A stretch of DNA of 64,000 bases from Candidatus Didemnitutus sp. (GTDB lineage Bacteria; Verrucomicrobiota; Verrucomicrobiia; Opitutales; Opitutaceae), in assembly GCA_019634575.1 (NCBI GenBank), contig JAHCAY010000001.1, positions 3,410,001-3,474,000 on the forward strand, given 5' to 3'. A program made the translations under genes and the position numbers. Under the pieces are notes generated by a model. It was not told the origin of the DNA. It worked only from the letters and a program-made list of their open reading frames with translations, and did not search any database. Positions 51,343-62,100 of the stretch are shown here, piece by piece (within the stretch, counting starts at the first letter, position 1; each line of letters starts with the position of its first letter).

Positions 51343-53763
51343 TCAGAAGTTCTTTTTCAACGTGAGCTGGAGCTGCGTGCCGGGCAGGGTCAGGATTGAG
51401 GCGTTGCCGTAGACGGCGTTGGGCGGTCCCCAGTTTTTCTCGTCAGTGATATTGCTGATGGCGAGGCGGGCGCCCCAGGTCTTGGTGTTGTAGGCGACGC
51501 CGGCGTCGATCGAGTATTGGGTCGGGATTTTGAGGGTGCCGGCGAAGTTGTTGATCATCGAGCCGGTGACGAGGGCGTTGGCGTTCACGGTCCATTGCGG
51601 GGTGAGGGCGTAGGAAGCGAGCGCGTTGAAGAGGTGCTTGGGCAGGCCGGAGACGCGACCGTCGTCGTTTTTCGCGGCGTAGAACTGGCCGACGCCGCCG
51701 TCGGACTGGAAGCCGGCGGAGGTGACGGCGACGATGTAGGAATAGGAGACGGTGGCGTAGAGGCGTTTGCTGGGCTGGTAGTTCAGCTCGGCTTCGAAGC
51801 CCTTCGAATGGAATTTCTGGATGATGGTGGAGCTGGTGCTCTTGAAGGTGCGGGTCTGGTCGAAGAGGGCGAAGTTCAGGAAGAGCTTGTTCTGGTAGAG
51901 GGCGTATTTGGTGCCGACTTCGATGAGCTCGCTCGGTTGGAGGAAGTTGTCCTTGAAGAGGGCGGTGCCGGCGGCGTTCCAGCCGGTGATGCCGCCGCCG
52001 TTGCCGACGGCGCCGGAGGTGTTCTTCGAGTAGTTGTAGGTGGCGTAGAGGCTGGAGGCGGTCGTGGGCTTGTAGACGAGGCTGGCGTTGTAGTTGGGCA
52101 CCCAGACGGTGATCGATGCGGTGGGGTGCGAGGCGAGGAGGGGCTCGCGGACCCAGGCGTGGAAGCGGTCGGCGCGGCCGCCGGCGATGAGGCTGAGTTT
52201 GTCGGTGAGCTTGTAGTTGCCCTGCGCGAAAAGGCCGGCGGTGCTGCCCTTGGAGTCGTTGGTGTCGCCGTTCGAGATGCCGTCGGTGGCGTAGCGGCCG
52301 GGCCAGCCGGGGATCGGGAGCGAGGTGAAGGGATTGGGGAAGTTCATCGAGTTGTAGACGTTGACGTAGCTGAGATCCTTGGTGAGGTCCCAGACGTTGG
52401 CGGGCTCGAAGAAGTAGTCGTCGTAGGCCTTGGTGCGCTGGTAGCGGAGGTCGAGGCCGGCGTTGAGCGTCCAATCCTTTTCGGTGACGATGAACTCGGT
52501 GCGGTTCTCGGCGAACCAGGAGGGATCGATGACTTCGGAGTAGTAGTAGGAGCTGAGCGTGTCGCGCTTGGTGTAGCTCCAGTAGGTGTTGTTCACGATC
52601 TTGAAGGTCGGGCTGACGGTCTTGGTCTGGATGGCTTGGAAGTTGTATTCGCGGCCGGTGGAGTGGTCGCCGGGGCGGAGGAGGCGGGCGTGGCGGCTGA
52701 TCTCGACGGTGGGGCCGAAGACGACGCGGTTGCCGGCGGGGTAGCCGGAGGTGACCCAGCGGGAGTTCTGCGGGTCGGAGACGGGGGCGGCGGTGCCGCC
52801 GACGGTGGCGACGTTGCCGAAGGAGATGGGGTTGCCGGAGGCGTCGGCGTAGCCGAAGGGATACGCGCCGAAGTCGGGCGCGGGGTTGCTGTTCACGCCG
52901 GTGAGGTAGCGGCCGTTGTCGATGAGGTCTTGGGTGACGCGGTTGAGGCCCCAGTTTTCGGTGTATTTGTAGAGCGAGACGCTGCCGCTGAAGAAGATCT
53001 CGTAGCCGGTGGAGGGGCGGAGGGTGAGGGCGCCGTAGAGCGAGTTGTTCTTGTTATAGTAATTGTGCCAATAGCCCTTGCTGTCCTGGCCGGAGTAGCT
53101 GAGGCGGTAGGCGGCCTTGGACGAGATCGGGCCGCCGACGTCGATGGTCCACTCCTTTTGCGAATAGGAGCCGATGGTGACGCTGGCGGTGCCCTTGAAG
53201 CCGTCGAAGTAGGGGCGCTTGGTCACGAGGTCGACGAAGCCGCCGACATACATCGAGGTGCCTTGGACGGCGGTGGCAGGGCCTTTGACGATGTTGACGG
53301 ACTCGACGGAGTTGAAGTTCAGCGGGAGGCCGTTGCCGTTGGAGGTGATGCGGCCGCGGACGCCGTTGATGAAGAGGTCGGCGGTCTGGCCGCGGATGGA
53401 GGGATTGGCGGGGGCGCCGAAGTTGGTCGTGGTGTAGGCGCTCGAGGTCAGCTTGGTGAAGTCGAGCACACTGGAGATGTTGATGTCGCTGAGCTGCTGG
53501 CGGGAGATGATGGTGACGTTGCGCGGCACATCCACGATGTTGTCGTCGGTGCCGAAGACGGAGTTGAAGGGGCGCGCCGTGGGCAGGATCTGTTTGGCGA
53601 TGGGGACGTCGTTGACTTGGAACTCGTCGAGCTTGACGACCTCCTTGTCGGCGGTGGCGTCGGCTGGGGCCTCCTGGGCCTGGAGAAACATCGCGGCAGC
53701 GAGTGAGGCGGCCGCGATGGCGAAGCGATACGGTGTGCGGGGATAGGGCTGACGTGTGGGCAT
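51343..53763 (-). CDS. TonB-dependent receptor, siderophore-receptor-like (806 aa)
   Basis: A signal peptide (FAIAAASLAAAMFLQAQ) precedes VVKLDEFQVNDVPI and the plug (RNVTIISRQQLSDINISSVLDFTKL, NPSIRGQTADLFINGVRGR, SVNIVKGPATAVQGTSMYVGGFVDLVTKRPY). The barrel ends in LQLTLKKNF with the usual terminal Phe. The plug and length are closest to ferric-siderophore receptors, yet no siderophore genes are near, so iron chelate uptake is only a working guess. It has no STN domain and its own terminator. It is divergent from uxaB, and a uronide substrate is therefore an alternative. Confidence 0.9.
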   Translation of the reverse strand: MPTRQPYPRTPYRFAIAAASLAAAMFLQAQEAPADATADKEVVKLDEFQVNDVPIAKQILPTARPFNSVFGTDDNIVDVPRNVTIISRQQLSDINISSVLDFTKLTSSAYTTTNFGAPANPSIRGQTADLFINGVRGRITSNGNGLPLNFNSVESVNIVKGPATAVQGTSMYVGGFVDLVTKRPYFDGFKGTASVTIGSYSQKEWTIDVGGPISSKAAYRLSYSGQDSKGYWHNYYNKNNSLYGALTLRPSTGYEIFFSGSVSLYKYTENWGLNRVTQDLIDNGRYLTGVNSNPAPDFGAYPFGYADASGNPISFGNVATVGGTAAPVSDPQNSRWVTSGYPAGNRVVFGPTVEISRHARLLRPGDHSTGREYNFQAIQTKTVSPTFKIVNNTYWSYTKRDTLSSYYYSEVIDPSWFAENRTEFIVTEKDWTLNAGLDLRYQRTKAYDDYFFEPANVWDLTKDLSYVNVYNSMNFPNPFTSLPIPGWPGRYATDGISNGDTNDSKGSTAGLFAQGNYKLTDKLSLIAGGRADRFHAWVREPLLASHPTASITVWVPNYNASLVYKPTTASSLYATYNYSKNTSGAVGNGGGITGWNAAGTALFKDNFLQPSELIEVGTKYALYQNKLFLNFALFDQTRTFKSTSSTIIQKFHSKGFEAELNYQPSKRLYATVSYSYIVAVTSAGFQSDGGVGQFYAAKNDDGRVSGLPKHLFNALASYALTPQWTVNANALVTGSMINNFAGTLKIPTQYSIDAGVAYNTKTWGARLAISNITDEKNWGPPNAVYGNASILTLPGTQLQLTLKKNF

Positions 53764-54100
53764 CGCCGCTGCCTGAGCAGGCCATGCGCCAACCGCCCAC
53801 CCGCTCGTGCGTCAAGATAGGTTAGAAGCCGATTCGCCTCGCCGGCGCGACGCTCAGGTTGGTTGTGCTTCACCCCCACCGCGGACGCAGCCCGGCGTCC
53901 ACCGACAAAAGAAACCAACATAGCGCGGGCGTGCGGCGCTCGCTTTGCATCGCTTGTGATTCGCTCGTCATGACGCGAGTCATTAGCATCGCCGCCGTTT
54001 CGCGCGCGGGCCGTTGAAACCATGCGCGATGACAGCGCGGCGCATCGTCGCGCGCGGCCGGTTTGTTCGTAGTGGGCGTGCGGCGCTCGCGGCCGCAACT
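53764..54100. other. 337-bp divergent promoter region between the TonB receptor and uxaB
   Basis: No gene is visible. A 17-bp direct repeat (GGGCGTGCGGCGCTCGC) occurs at 53927-53943 and 54074-54090, the second copy ending 10 bp before the uxaB ATG. It may be a regulator site or a small duplication. Confidence 0.45.
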
Positions 54101-55633
54101 ATGACGACCCTCTCTCGCTCCCTCATCACCAAGACTTCCGCGCTGCCGGCCGGCCTCGCCTGCGGCCCGCTCGCGACTTTCCCCGAGCGCATCGTGCAAT
54201 TCGGCGAGGGCAACTTCCTGCGTGCGTTCGCCGACTGGATGATCGACGAGCTCAACAGCCGCGGTCTCCTCCAGAGCCAGGTGCTCGTCGTGCAGCCGAT
54301 CCGCCAGGGTCTCGCCGCGCAGCTCAACGCCCAGGACGGACTCTACACCGTGCTCGTGCGCGGCACCGAGAACGGCCAGGTCGTCGAGTCGCCGCGCGTC
54401 GTCACCGCGGTCCGCCGCGCGCTCGATCCCTATGCAAGCTGGGCGGAGCTCGTCGCCACCTTCGAGAGCAACGACCTGCGCTTCGTCCTCTCCAACACGA
54501 CCGAGGCCGGCATCGCGTATTCCGCCGAGCCGCTCGAACCGACGAAATGCCCCGAGTCGTTCCCGGCCAAGATCGCGTCGCTGCTCCACGCCCGCTTCCG
54601 CGCCGTGCGCGGTCACCCGGAGCGCGGGCTGGTTTTCGTGCCCTGCGAGTTGATCGAGAAGAACGGCACGCAGCTCCGCGAATGCGTGTTGAAGCATGCG
54701 CAGGCGTGGGGCCTTTCCGCGGAGTTCGTCAAATGGGTCGGCGAGTCCAACGTCTTTCTCAACACGCTCGTCGACCGCATCGTGCCCGGTTACCCGAAGG
54801 CCGAGGCCGCCGACCTCGCGAAGAAATTTTCCTACCAGGACAACCTCATCGTCGCCTCGGAGCATTTCCACCTCTGGGTGATCGAAGGCCCGCGCGAGAT
54901 CGAGCAGGAGCTGCCGTTCGCGCGCGCCGGGCTGAACGTCGTGTGGACCGACGACCTCACGCCCTACCGCAGCCGCAAGGTTCGGGTGCTGAACGGCGCG
55001 CACACCGGCTCCGTGCTCGCCGCCTACGCCGCCGGCGCCACGACGGTGAAGGAGATGATGGACGACGAACTCACCGCCGCGTTCGTCTACCGGCTCGTGT
55101 TCGACGAGATCGTGCCCTGCCTCGCGCAACCCGCCGAGGAGCGTCGCGCCTACGCCGAGGCCGTGCTCGAGCGCTTCCGCAATCCCTTCGTGCGCCACGA
55201 ACTGCTTTCCATTTCGCTGAACTCCGTTTCGAAGTGGAAGGTGCGCGTGCTGCCCTCGCTGCTCGATGCCGTCGCCGCGCGCCGCGCCGTGCCACCGCTG
55301 CTGGCGTTCTCGCTCGCGGCATTGCTGTGGTTCTACCGCGGTCACCGCGAGCCCGACGGCCGCATGTTCGGCCGCCGCGGCGACGAGAAGTATCCGATCC
55401 GCGACGACGAGGCAGTGCTCGATTTCTTCGCGCGCGAGTGGGGCCTCGTCGAGGAGACGGGCGACCGCTTCCAGCTCACCAAGAACGCGCTCGCGCAAAC
55501 CCAGTTCTGGGGCCGCGATCTCAACGAGGTGCCCGGCCTGGCCTTCGCGGTGTCGATCTCCCTCGAGCGCATCGCGACGCTCGGCATGCGCGAAACGTTG
55601 AAGAAGCTCGTCCTCGAAACCCCGCGCTCCTGA
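54101..55633 (+). CDS. uxaB: Tagaturonate reductase (altronate oxidoreductase)
   Basis: 510 residues of the mannitol dehydrogenase/tagaturonate reductase family. The N-terminal Rossmann segment (RIVQFGEGNFLRAFADWMIDELN) is followed by FVLSNTTEAGI and by the catalytic helix region with KVRVLNGAHTGSVLAAYAAG, where the Lys, Asn and His of the polyol dehydrogenase site lie. It reduces tagaturonate to altronate with NADH in galacturonate breakdown. The start at 54101 follows the family N-terminus. uxaA starts 10 bp downstream, so the two consecutive pathway steps are co-transcribed. Confidence 0.9.
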   Translation: MTTLSRSLITKTSALPAGLACGPLATFPERIVQFGEGNFLRAFADWMIDELNSRGLLQSQVLVVQPIRQGLAAQLNAQDGLYTVLVRGTENGQVVESPRVVTAVRRALDPYASWAELVATFESNDLRFVLSNTTEAGIAYSAEPLEPTKCPESFPAKIASLLHARFRAVRGHPERGLVFVPCELIEKNGTQLRECVLKHAQAWGLSAEFVKWVGESNVFLNTLVDRIVPGYPKAEAADLAKKFSYQDNLIVASEHFHLWVIEGPREIEQELPFARAGLNVVWTDDLTPYRSRKVRVLNGAHTGSVLAAYAAGATTVKEMMDDELTAAFVYRLVFDEIVPCLAQPAEERRAYAEAVLERFRNPFVRHELLSISLNSVSKWKVRVLPSLLDAVAARRAVPPLLAFSLAALLWFYRGHREPDGRMFGRRGDEKYPIRDDEAVLDFFAREWGLVEETGDRFQLTKNALAQTQFWGRDLNEVPGLAFAVSISLERIATLGMRETLKKLVLETPRS

Positions 55634-55643
55634 ACCCGATCCC

Positions 55644-57140
55644 ATGAACTCCGGCGTGCTCCTCATCCATCCGGCCGACAACGTCGCCATCGCGCTCCGC
55701 CGCCTCGCGGCGGGCACGACGGTCGAAGCGGGCGGTGCGTCGGTAACGCTCGCGACGGACATTCCGTGCGGCCACAAATTCGCGCGCGTTGCGCTCCGCG
55801 CCGGCGACCCTGTCCGGAAGTTCGGCCAGCCCATCGGTTCCGCTACGGTCGACGTGCCGGCCGGCGGCTGGGTGCACACGCACAACGTCCGCACCAATCT
55901 CGACGGCGTGCTCGACTACACCTACGCGCCGCAAGCACCCGCGCCGCTCCCGCGCGTCGAGGGCCGCACGTTCCTCGGCTACGCGCGCCCGAATGGCGAT
56001 GTCGGCGTCCGCAACGAACTCTGGATCATCCCGACCGTCGGCTGCGTCAACGAGGTCGCGCAAGCGCTCGCGCGCAACCTCCGCGCCGCGGGCCTCCCCG
56101 CCGGCATCGACGGCGTGCACGCGTTCTCGCATCCGCACGGCTGCTCGCAACTCGGCACCGATCACGCGTCGACGCAGCAGATCCTCGCCGGGCTCGCGAT
56201 GCACCCGAACGCCGGCGCGGTGCTCGTCATCGGTCTCGGTTGCGAAAACAACACCATGCCGAGCTTCCGCAAGCTGCTCGGCGTGGCCGACGGCGCGAGC
56301 GAGCGCTATCGGTTTCTCTCGGTGCAGGAATCGCCCGACGAAATGGCCGAGGGCGCGAAGCTTCTAGGCGAACTCGCCGCCTACGCCGCGCAGTTCCGAC
56401 GCACGCCGCACCCGCTCGCGCGCCTGCGCGTCGGCCTGAAGTGCGGCGGCTCCGACGGTTTTTCCGGACTCACGGCGAATCCCGTCGTCGGCGCATTTTC
56501 CGATCGGCTCGTCGCCGCCGGCGGCACCACCGTGCTCACCGAAGTGCCCGAGATGTTCGGCGCCGAGGCGCTGTTCCTCAATCGCTGCGCCAGCCGCGCG
56601 GTGTTCGACGACTGCGTCGGCATGATCAACGGCTTCAAGGAATACTTCCTCCGCTACAACCAGGTCGTCTACGAGAACCCGTCGCCGGGCAACAAGGACG
56701 GCGGCATCACGACGCTCGAGGAAAAATCGCTCGGCTGCCTCCAAAAAGGCGGCACGTCCGAAGTCGTCGCCGTGCTGCCGTATGCCGGCCGCCTCGCGAA
56801 GCCGGGCCTGAATTTTCTCACCGGTCCGGGCAACGACATCGTCTCGCTCACGGCGCTCGCCGCCTCGGGCGCGCACCTTGCGCTCTTCACCACCGGACGC
56901 GGCACGCCGCTCGGCGGCCCGGTGCCGACGCTGAAGATCGCCTCGAACTCCGACCTCGCGACGCGCAAGGCCGGCTGGATCGACTTCGACGCCGGCCGCA
57001 TCATCGACGGCCTCGCGATGGAAGCTGCCGCGGACGAGCTGCTCGCGCTCGTCGTCGCCGCCGCGAGCGGCAAGCTCGCGCGGAACGAAGTGAACGGCTT
57101 CCGCGAGATCGCGATCTTCAAGGACGGTGTGACCCTTTAG
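55644..57140 (+). CDS. uxaA: Altronate dehydratase
   Basis: 498 residues, the fused full-length form. The N-terminal SAF domain (residues 1-95, with HPADNVAIALRRL and IPCGHKFARVAL) is joined to the catalytic part (RTFLGYARPNGDVGVRNELWIIPTVGCVNEVA, HPHGCSQLG, LKCGGSDGFSGLTANP). Its cysteines and histidines fit a metal-dependent dehydratase. It converts D-altronate to 2-keto-3-deoxygluconate, following UxaB. UxaC and KDG kinase are not in the window. A strong hairpin follows at 57186. Confidence 0.94.
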   Translation: MNSGVLLIHPADNVAIALRRLAAGTTVEAGGASVTLATDIPCGHKFARVALRAGDPVRKFGQPIGSATVDVPAGGWVHTHNVRTNLDGVLDYTYAPQAPAPLPRVEGRTFLGYARPNGDVGVRNELWIIPTVGCVNEVAQALARNLRAAGLPAGIDGVHAFSHPHGCSQLGTDHASTQQILAGLAMHPNAGAVLVIGLGCENNTMPSFRKLLGVADGASERYRFLSVQESPDEMAEGAKLLGELAAYAAQFRRTPHPLARLRVGLKCGGSDGFSGLTANPVVGAFSDRLVAAGGTTVLTEVPEMFGAEALFLNRCASRAVFDDCVGMINGFKEYFLRYNQVVYENPSPGNKDGGITTLEEKSLGCLQKGGTSEVVAVLPYAGRLAKPGLNFLTGPGNDIVSLTALAASGAHLALFTTGRGTPLGGPVPTLKIASNSDLATRKAGWIDFDAGRIIDGLAMEAAADELLALVVAAASGKLARNEVNGFREIAIFKDGVTL

Positions 57141-57483
57141 CCGCGTTCGCCGGCCGCTGGCGTGGAGGCGGCAGTGAAACGGCTACCCGCCGGCCGGAGC
57201 AATCCGGCCGGCGGGCCTCGTTTCCGGAGGTCGCTCGACGCCGGGCCGGGCAACGGATGCTCTGTGCTTTCTTCGGGGCGGGGGAGCCGGTCCGCTTCGC
57301 ACGCCTCCCGCACAACGCGGCCGCTCGTCGCAATATTGCCGCTCCGGCGCCGCGGGGCGGGAATTGCCTTTAGATGCGCGATGCGGCGACTTCCGCTAAA
57401 GAAATTTCTGCGCTGCAAAATTTCCCCTTCACGCGAGCCGTGCTTCCCGGTTTCGCCTCGCTTGCCGCGAGCGGCGGAGTCAC
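57141..57483. other. 343-bp gap between uxaA and the ECF sigma gene
   Basis: It holds a terminator hairpin (57186-57223). The rest should include the promoter of the sigma-FecR-receptor unit. I see no cobalamin-type or other riboswitch core and no protein gene. Confidence 0.5.
57186..57223 (+). terminator. Hairpin terminator after uxaA
   Basis: A perfect 13-bp stem (CCCGCCGGCCGGA / TCCGGCCGGCGGG) closes a GCAA tetraloop and is followed by CCTCGTTTCC. The T-tract is weak but the stem is very stable. Confidence 0.7.
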
Positions 57484-58047
57484 GTGTGGACAAGATCCCC
57501 GTCAGCCGTGCCCCCGCAGTGTCCCGAAGAAGCGCAGTGGTTTGCGACCGAGCTCCAGCCCCACGAGCCGATGCTGCGGGCGTGGCTGCGTTCGCAGTTT
57601 CACATCGCCTCCGAGGTGGACGACGTGATTCAGGAGGCGTTCGTGCGCGTGCTACGGGCGCGGGCGAACGGCGAGGTGCGTTCGCCGAAGGCGCTGTTGT
57701 TCGTGACGGCGCGCAACATCGTGCTCATGCAAATGCGGCACCGGCAGGTCGCGCGCATCGGCGGTTTGGCGGAAAACGCCTTCGACGGCATCCTGGATGA
57801 AGGAGCGGACGTTGCCGCCGAGGTGGCGCGCTCCCAGGAACTCGAACTCTTGACCGCGGCCATCCAGTCGCTGCCCGCCCGCTGCCGTCAGATCCTGACG
57901 CTGCGGAAGATCTACGGTCTCTCGCAGCGCGAGGTCGCGGCCGAGATGGGTATTTCGGAACACACCGTCGAGGCGCAAGGCACCATCGCGCTGCGCAAGC
58001 TCGGCGAATTTTTCACGCGGCACGGCCTGCCGCCTTCCCACCGATGA
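57484..58047 (+). CDS. ECF-type RNA polymerase sigma factor (FecI-like)
   Basis: 187 residues. Sigma-70 region 2 (WLRSQFHIASEVDDVIQEAFVRVLRARANG, then ALLFVTARNIVLMQMRHRQ) and region 4 (IQSLPARCRQILTLRKIYGLSQREVAAEMGISEHTVEAQ) are both intact. The absence of region 1 and 3 identifies an ECF sigma. GTG at 57484 or 57508 may be the start. Its stop overlaps the fecR-type gene by 4 bp, and the STN receptor follows, the classical order of iron-starvation cell-surface signalling. It should direct transcription of the receptor. Confidence 0.92.
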   Translation: MWTRSPSAVPPQCPEEAQWFATELQPHEPMLRAWLRSQFHIASEVDDVIQEAFVRVLRARANGEVRSPKALLFVTARNIVLMQMRHRQVARIGGLAENAFDGILDEGADVAAEVARSQELELLTAAIQSLPARCRQILTLRKIYGLSQREVAAEMGISEHTVEAQGTIALRKLGEFFTRHGLPPSHR

Positions 58048-59075
58048 CCGACCCGGGTGCATTTTCCACTTCGTCGATCGACGACCAGGCAGCCCATTGG
58101 GTCCTGTGCGAGGATCGCGGACTCACGCCGGCGGAGCAGGACGGCTTTCTGCAATGGCTCGCGGCCGATCCGCGGCACGGCGCGGCGCTGCGGCGACACC
58201 GGCAGAACTGGTCGCGGCTCGACCTTCTCGGCCAATGGCGGCCGGAGCACGGCGCGCGGCCGAACCCCGACCTGCTCGCGCCGGCGGGGCCGGTTGTTCG
58301 CTCGCACGAGTTTCGCCGTCGGGTGCTGCCTTGGCTCGGGCTCGCCGCGGCAGTGGTCCTGGCCGCGTTCGTGGCGTGGCCGCGACTGTCCACGCCGTCA
58401 CGCGGCGCGGAGGAGGCGGCCGCGCCGATCGCGATGATCGAATCGCAGACGCTGCCCGATGGATCGGTGGTCGAGCTGAATCGCGGCGCGGTGGTCTCGG
58501 TGCGATTCACGGCGGCGGAGCGGCGCGTGCAGCTCGAGCGCGGCGAGGCGCATTTCACGGTGGCGAAGAATCCCGCGCGGCCCTTCGTCGTCTCCGCGCG
58601 CGGCATCGAGGTTTGCGCGGTCGGCACGGCGTTCAATGTCCGGCTCGGCCGTCAGTCGGTCGAGGTGCTCGTCACCGATGGCAAGGTGCGCGTCGATCAG
58701 GCGTCGCCCGCGCGCGAGGGCGGCCGCACGACGGTGGTGCCGGCCCTCGCGCAGGGACACCGCACGATCGTTCCGCTCGCCAGCGCGCGTTCGGTCGAGG
58801 TGAAGGCGGTGACGACGGACGAGGCGGAGCAGTTGCTCGCGTGGCAGCCACGCATCCTCGACTTCACCGCCACGCCGCTGCGGAGCGTCGTGGCCGAGTT
58901 CAACCGCCACAATCCCTCGGTGCACCTCGTCGTCGCCGATGCCGAGCTGGCCGAGGTCGAGGTGAGCGCCTCCCTGCGCTCGGACAACGTCGAGGGCTTC
59001 ATCCGCCTGCTCGAAACCGGATTCGACGCGCGCTCCGAGCGTTTCGGCGAGACGATCCGGCTGCGCCGGCGTTGA
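58044..59075 (+). CDS. FecR family anti-sigma factor/signal transducer
   Basis: 343 residues. The cytoplasmic N-terminal part (AAHWVLCEDRGLTPAEQDGFLQWLAADPRHGAALRRH) is the typical sigma-binding DUF4880 region. One membrane helix (LPWLGLAAAVVLAAFVAW, about 92-110) leads to the periplasmic FecR domain (LPDGSVVELNRGAVVSVRF, RRVQLERGEAHFTVAKNPARPFVV, VCAVGTAFNVR) and a C-terminal STN-like portion. It should receive the signal from the receptor at 59155 and control the overlapping sigma factor. Confidence 0.92.
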   Translation: MTDPGAFSTSSIDDQAAHWVLCEDRGLTPAEQDGFLQWLAADPRHGAALRRHRQNWSRLDLLGQWRPEHGARPNPDLLAPAGPVVRSHEFRRRVLPWLGLAAAVVLAAFVAWPRLSTPSRGAEEAAAPIAMIESQTLPDGSVVELNRGAVVSVRFTAAERRVQLERGEAHFTVAKNPARPFVVSARGIEVCAVGTAFNVRLGRQSVEVLVTDGKVRVDQASPAREGGRTTVVPALAQGHRTIVPLASARSVEVKAVTTDEAEQLLAWQPRILDFTATPLRSVVAEFNRHNPSVHLVVADAELAEVEVSASLRSDNVEGFIRLLETGFDARSERFGETIRLRRR

Positions 59076-59154
59076 GCGCGGCGCGGAGGGCGCCGAGTAT
59101 TTTTGCGATGCTTTAGCGGAAATCTTCCGCGCCGGCATCTCTGGTTCAGTCCCC

Positions 59155-62100
59155 ATGAACACCCCTGTTCTTCTTCGCGCGGTCGCCCCGCTGTGGCGGC
59201 AGCTCCTCTGTTGTTTCGCCCTCGTGTCGAGCGCGACCTGCTTCGCCCAAGCGGCGGCACCGACGGCATTCGATCTGCCCGCCGGCGAGGCGGGGCAAAC
59301 GCTCAAGCAGTTCGCGCATCAGGCGAAACGCGAGATCCTCTTCTCGGTGCAATTGGTCGACGGAGTGAAGACCAACGCCGTGCACGGCGAACTCGCGGCC
59401 CGAGAGGCGCTCGACCGCATGCTCGCCGGCACCGAGCTGGCGGCGCTGGAGGACGCGAAGACCGGCGCGTTCACCATCCGGCGCGATCCGAAGTCCGAGC
59501 CACCGAAGGAAAAGCCGGCTTTCACGCCCGCGCCGCGGACCGAGACCGGCGCCGCCGCGCTGCGCGACGATGGCGGCGTGGTGACCCTGTCGCCGTTCCT
59601 CGTGGTGACGGAGAAGGACGATGGTTTTGTCGCGGCCAATTCCCTCGCCGGCGGGCGCATGTCGCTGCCTCTGCGCGACACGCCGCTGGCCTACTCGGTG
59701 ATCACGCGCGATTTTCTCGATGCGCTCAGCCTCGATAGTCAGGAGGCCGCCCTCTCCTGGTCCGTGGGTTCCTATATGCCCATCACGCCGCTGAGCGCCT
59801 ACCGCTACAATGATGGCGAAGCCGGTTCGAGTGTGGTTTCCCGCGGCCTCTGGATCACTCAAGCGCAGCGCAATTTTTTTCTCCTCGGGCAAAACTCCGA
59901 CACCTACAGCCAGGAGCGCTTCGACTTCGCGCGTGGTCCGAACGCGCTCCTCATCGGCACCGGCAGCCTGGGTGGCGTCGTCAGTGGCATGACCAAGCGC
60001 GCCCGCGTCGATACCGATTTCAACAAGATGTCGCTCCAGACGGGATCGTGGGGTCGGGCGCGTCTCACCCTCGACGTCAATCGGCGTGCGGGTGAGCGCT
60101 TCGCGATTCGCGTTAACGCGCTCCTTCAGGATTCACCGACCTGGCGCGATCTCGAGTTCGACAACCGGCAGGGCATCCACCTCGCGGCCACTTACCGCTT
60201 GCTGAAAAACACCACCCTCCGCGCCGAATACGAGCACTACAAACAGAGCACGCTCCTGGGGCGCGAGACGATGTCCGAGTCCATTTCCGGCTGGGACGGC
60301 GTCACCACGGTGGCCGCGCCGGTCGCCAGCATCACCAACTCCGACGCCAAGGGCCTCGCCCGCCTCGGCTCCAGCACCTCGCCCTATTTGCTCTATGTTC
60401 CCGGCATGGATTCGGGCACGGTCATGAACTGGGCAAACACGTGGCGCACCCAAGGCGGCGCGGCCAATGCGGCCGTGCCGGTCGGAGGCAAGCTCGCGCT
60501 CTCCACGGCCAACCTTAGCATCAACGGCGGCTCGATGATCGACAGCATCTACTCCCCGGATCTCCTCTTCGGTCTGGCGGAGGCCGGTTCCTCTTTTCGC
60601 CGCCCGTCGACCAAGACCGTCATCCAGCCCGACATGCCGACGCTCGAATACGGTTTCCACGACGCGGCGGTCTTCCTCGAGCACCACCAGGGCCAGCACC
60701 TTTTCCTCGAGGCTGCCTTCAATTACGCCGACACCGACAAGCACGTCGAGACCGCCGCCTCCCGCATGGGCAACGCCACGATCGACGTCAACCAGACCCT
60801 CCCCAACGGCCAGCCCAACCCCAACTTCAAGAAAGTCTACAGCGAAGCCCTCGCCTCGTCCTTTTACTACAAGACTAAGGTCGGAGAAGGTCGCGCCGCC
60901 CTCGCCCTCGTCTTCGACGACACCAAGTGGGGCGACTTCCGCGCCAACGTCATCACCGGTCGCCGCAAGGTTAACTACGACCTCTACGCCTACACCTCCG
61001 TCATGGATCGCAACCCCGACATCCGCCGCCGCTCCGTCGACGACATCTTCACTTATCGCTTCTACTGGGACAATCTCCGCCAGCCCGGGCTCTATCCCGA
61101 TAGCGTCCAATACGTCGACCCCATCGCCGGCACCACGCAGACTTATCACGTCTCCAAGATCGTCGACCTGCGCAGCATCGGCACCCTGCGCGCCGCCGAC
61201 TCGAACTTCGACTACGTCCAGTCCGCCTTCACCGCCAAGCTCTTCAAGGGCCGCCTCAACCTCATCGGCGGCATCCGTCGCGACCGGGTGAAGCAGCTGA
61301 GCTACAGCGGCAACAGCACGAACAATTCCATGGCCGACTACCCCGTCGATTGGGACGGCCAGACCATCTATTACCGCCCCGTCGGCCCCGCCGACTACTA
61401 CACCCTGCAATATCAGGCCAAGGATTCCGCCGGCAACATCACCGGTAACGGCGCCTACCTCCCCGCCAACTCGCGCCCGCGTGACGCCAACTTCAAGCCG
61501 TTGCCCCAATACGCCAACGACCGCTTCCGCGACGACTACTCTCAACCGGCGGTCGATGTCTCCGCCACCACCGTGACCTACGGCGGCGTTTTTCACGCCC
61601 TGTCCTGGATCAGCGCCTACGCGAACTACGCGGAATCCTTCAAGGCTCCCGGTGCCGGCGTCACGTTGACCGGCCAGCCGATGCCCGTCACCACCAGCGA
61701 GGGATGGGATGCCGGCCTGCGTTTCAATCTGCTCGGAGGCCGCATCAGCGCCTCCGTCGGGCGCTACGTCGGCAAGCAATTCGACAGCCAGAGCCAAATC
61801 AGCAATGCCGGCAAATACGCCAATATCGTCAACGCCAACAAAGTCGGCGACCAAAACCCCAACGGCATGAACACGCGCGGACTCGCCGCCATCCCCGCCA
61901 TCGCCTTTGATTTCAAGGATGACAAGACCGAGGGCTACGAGATCGACATCACCGCCAACCTGACCCGCAACTGGCGCCTCACCGCCAACGCCGGCATCCC
62001 CAAGGTCTACAACCTCAACGGCCACAAGGACGAGTTCGCCTACCTCGCCGCCAACGAAGCCACGCTGAAGCAGATCGTCCTCGATGCCGGTGTGCTCATC

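Noticed and set aside
57141..57483. Possible cobalamin or other riboswitch before the sigma factor gene
   Set aside because: The GC-rich hairpin there is a simple terminator for uxaA. The B12-box and other conserved cores are missing.
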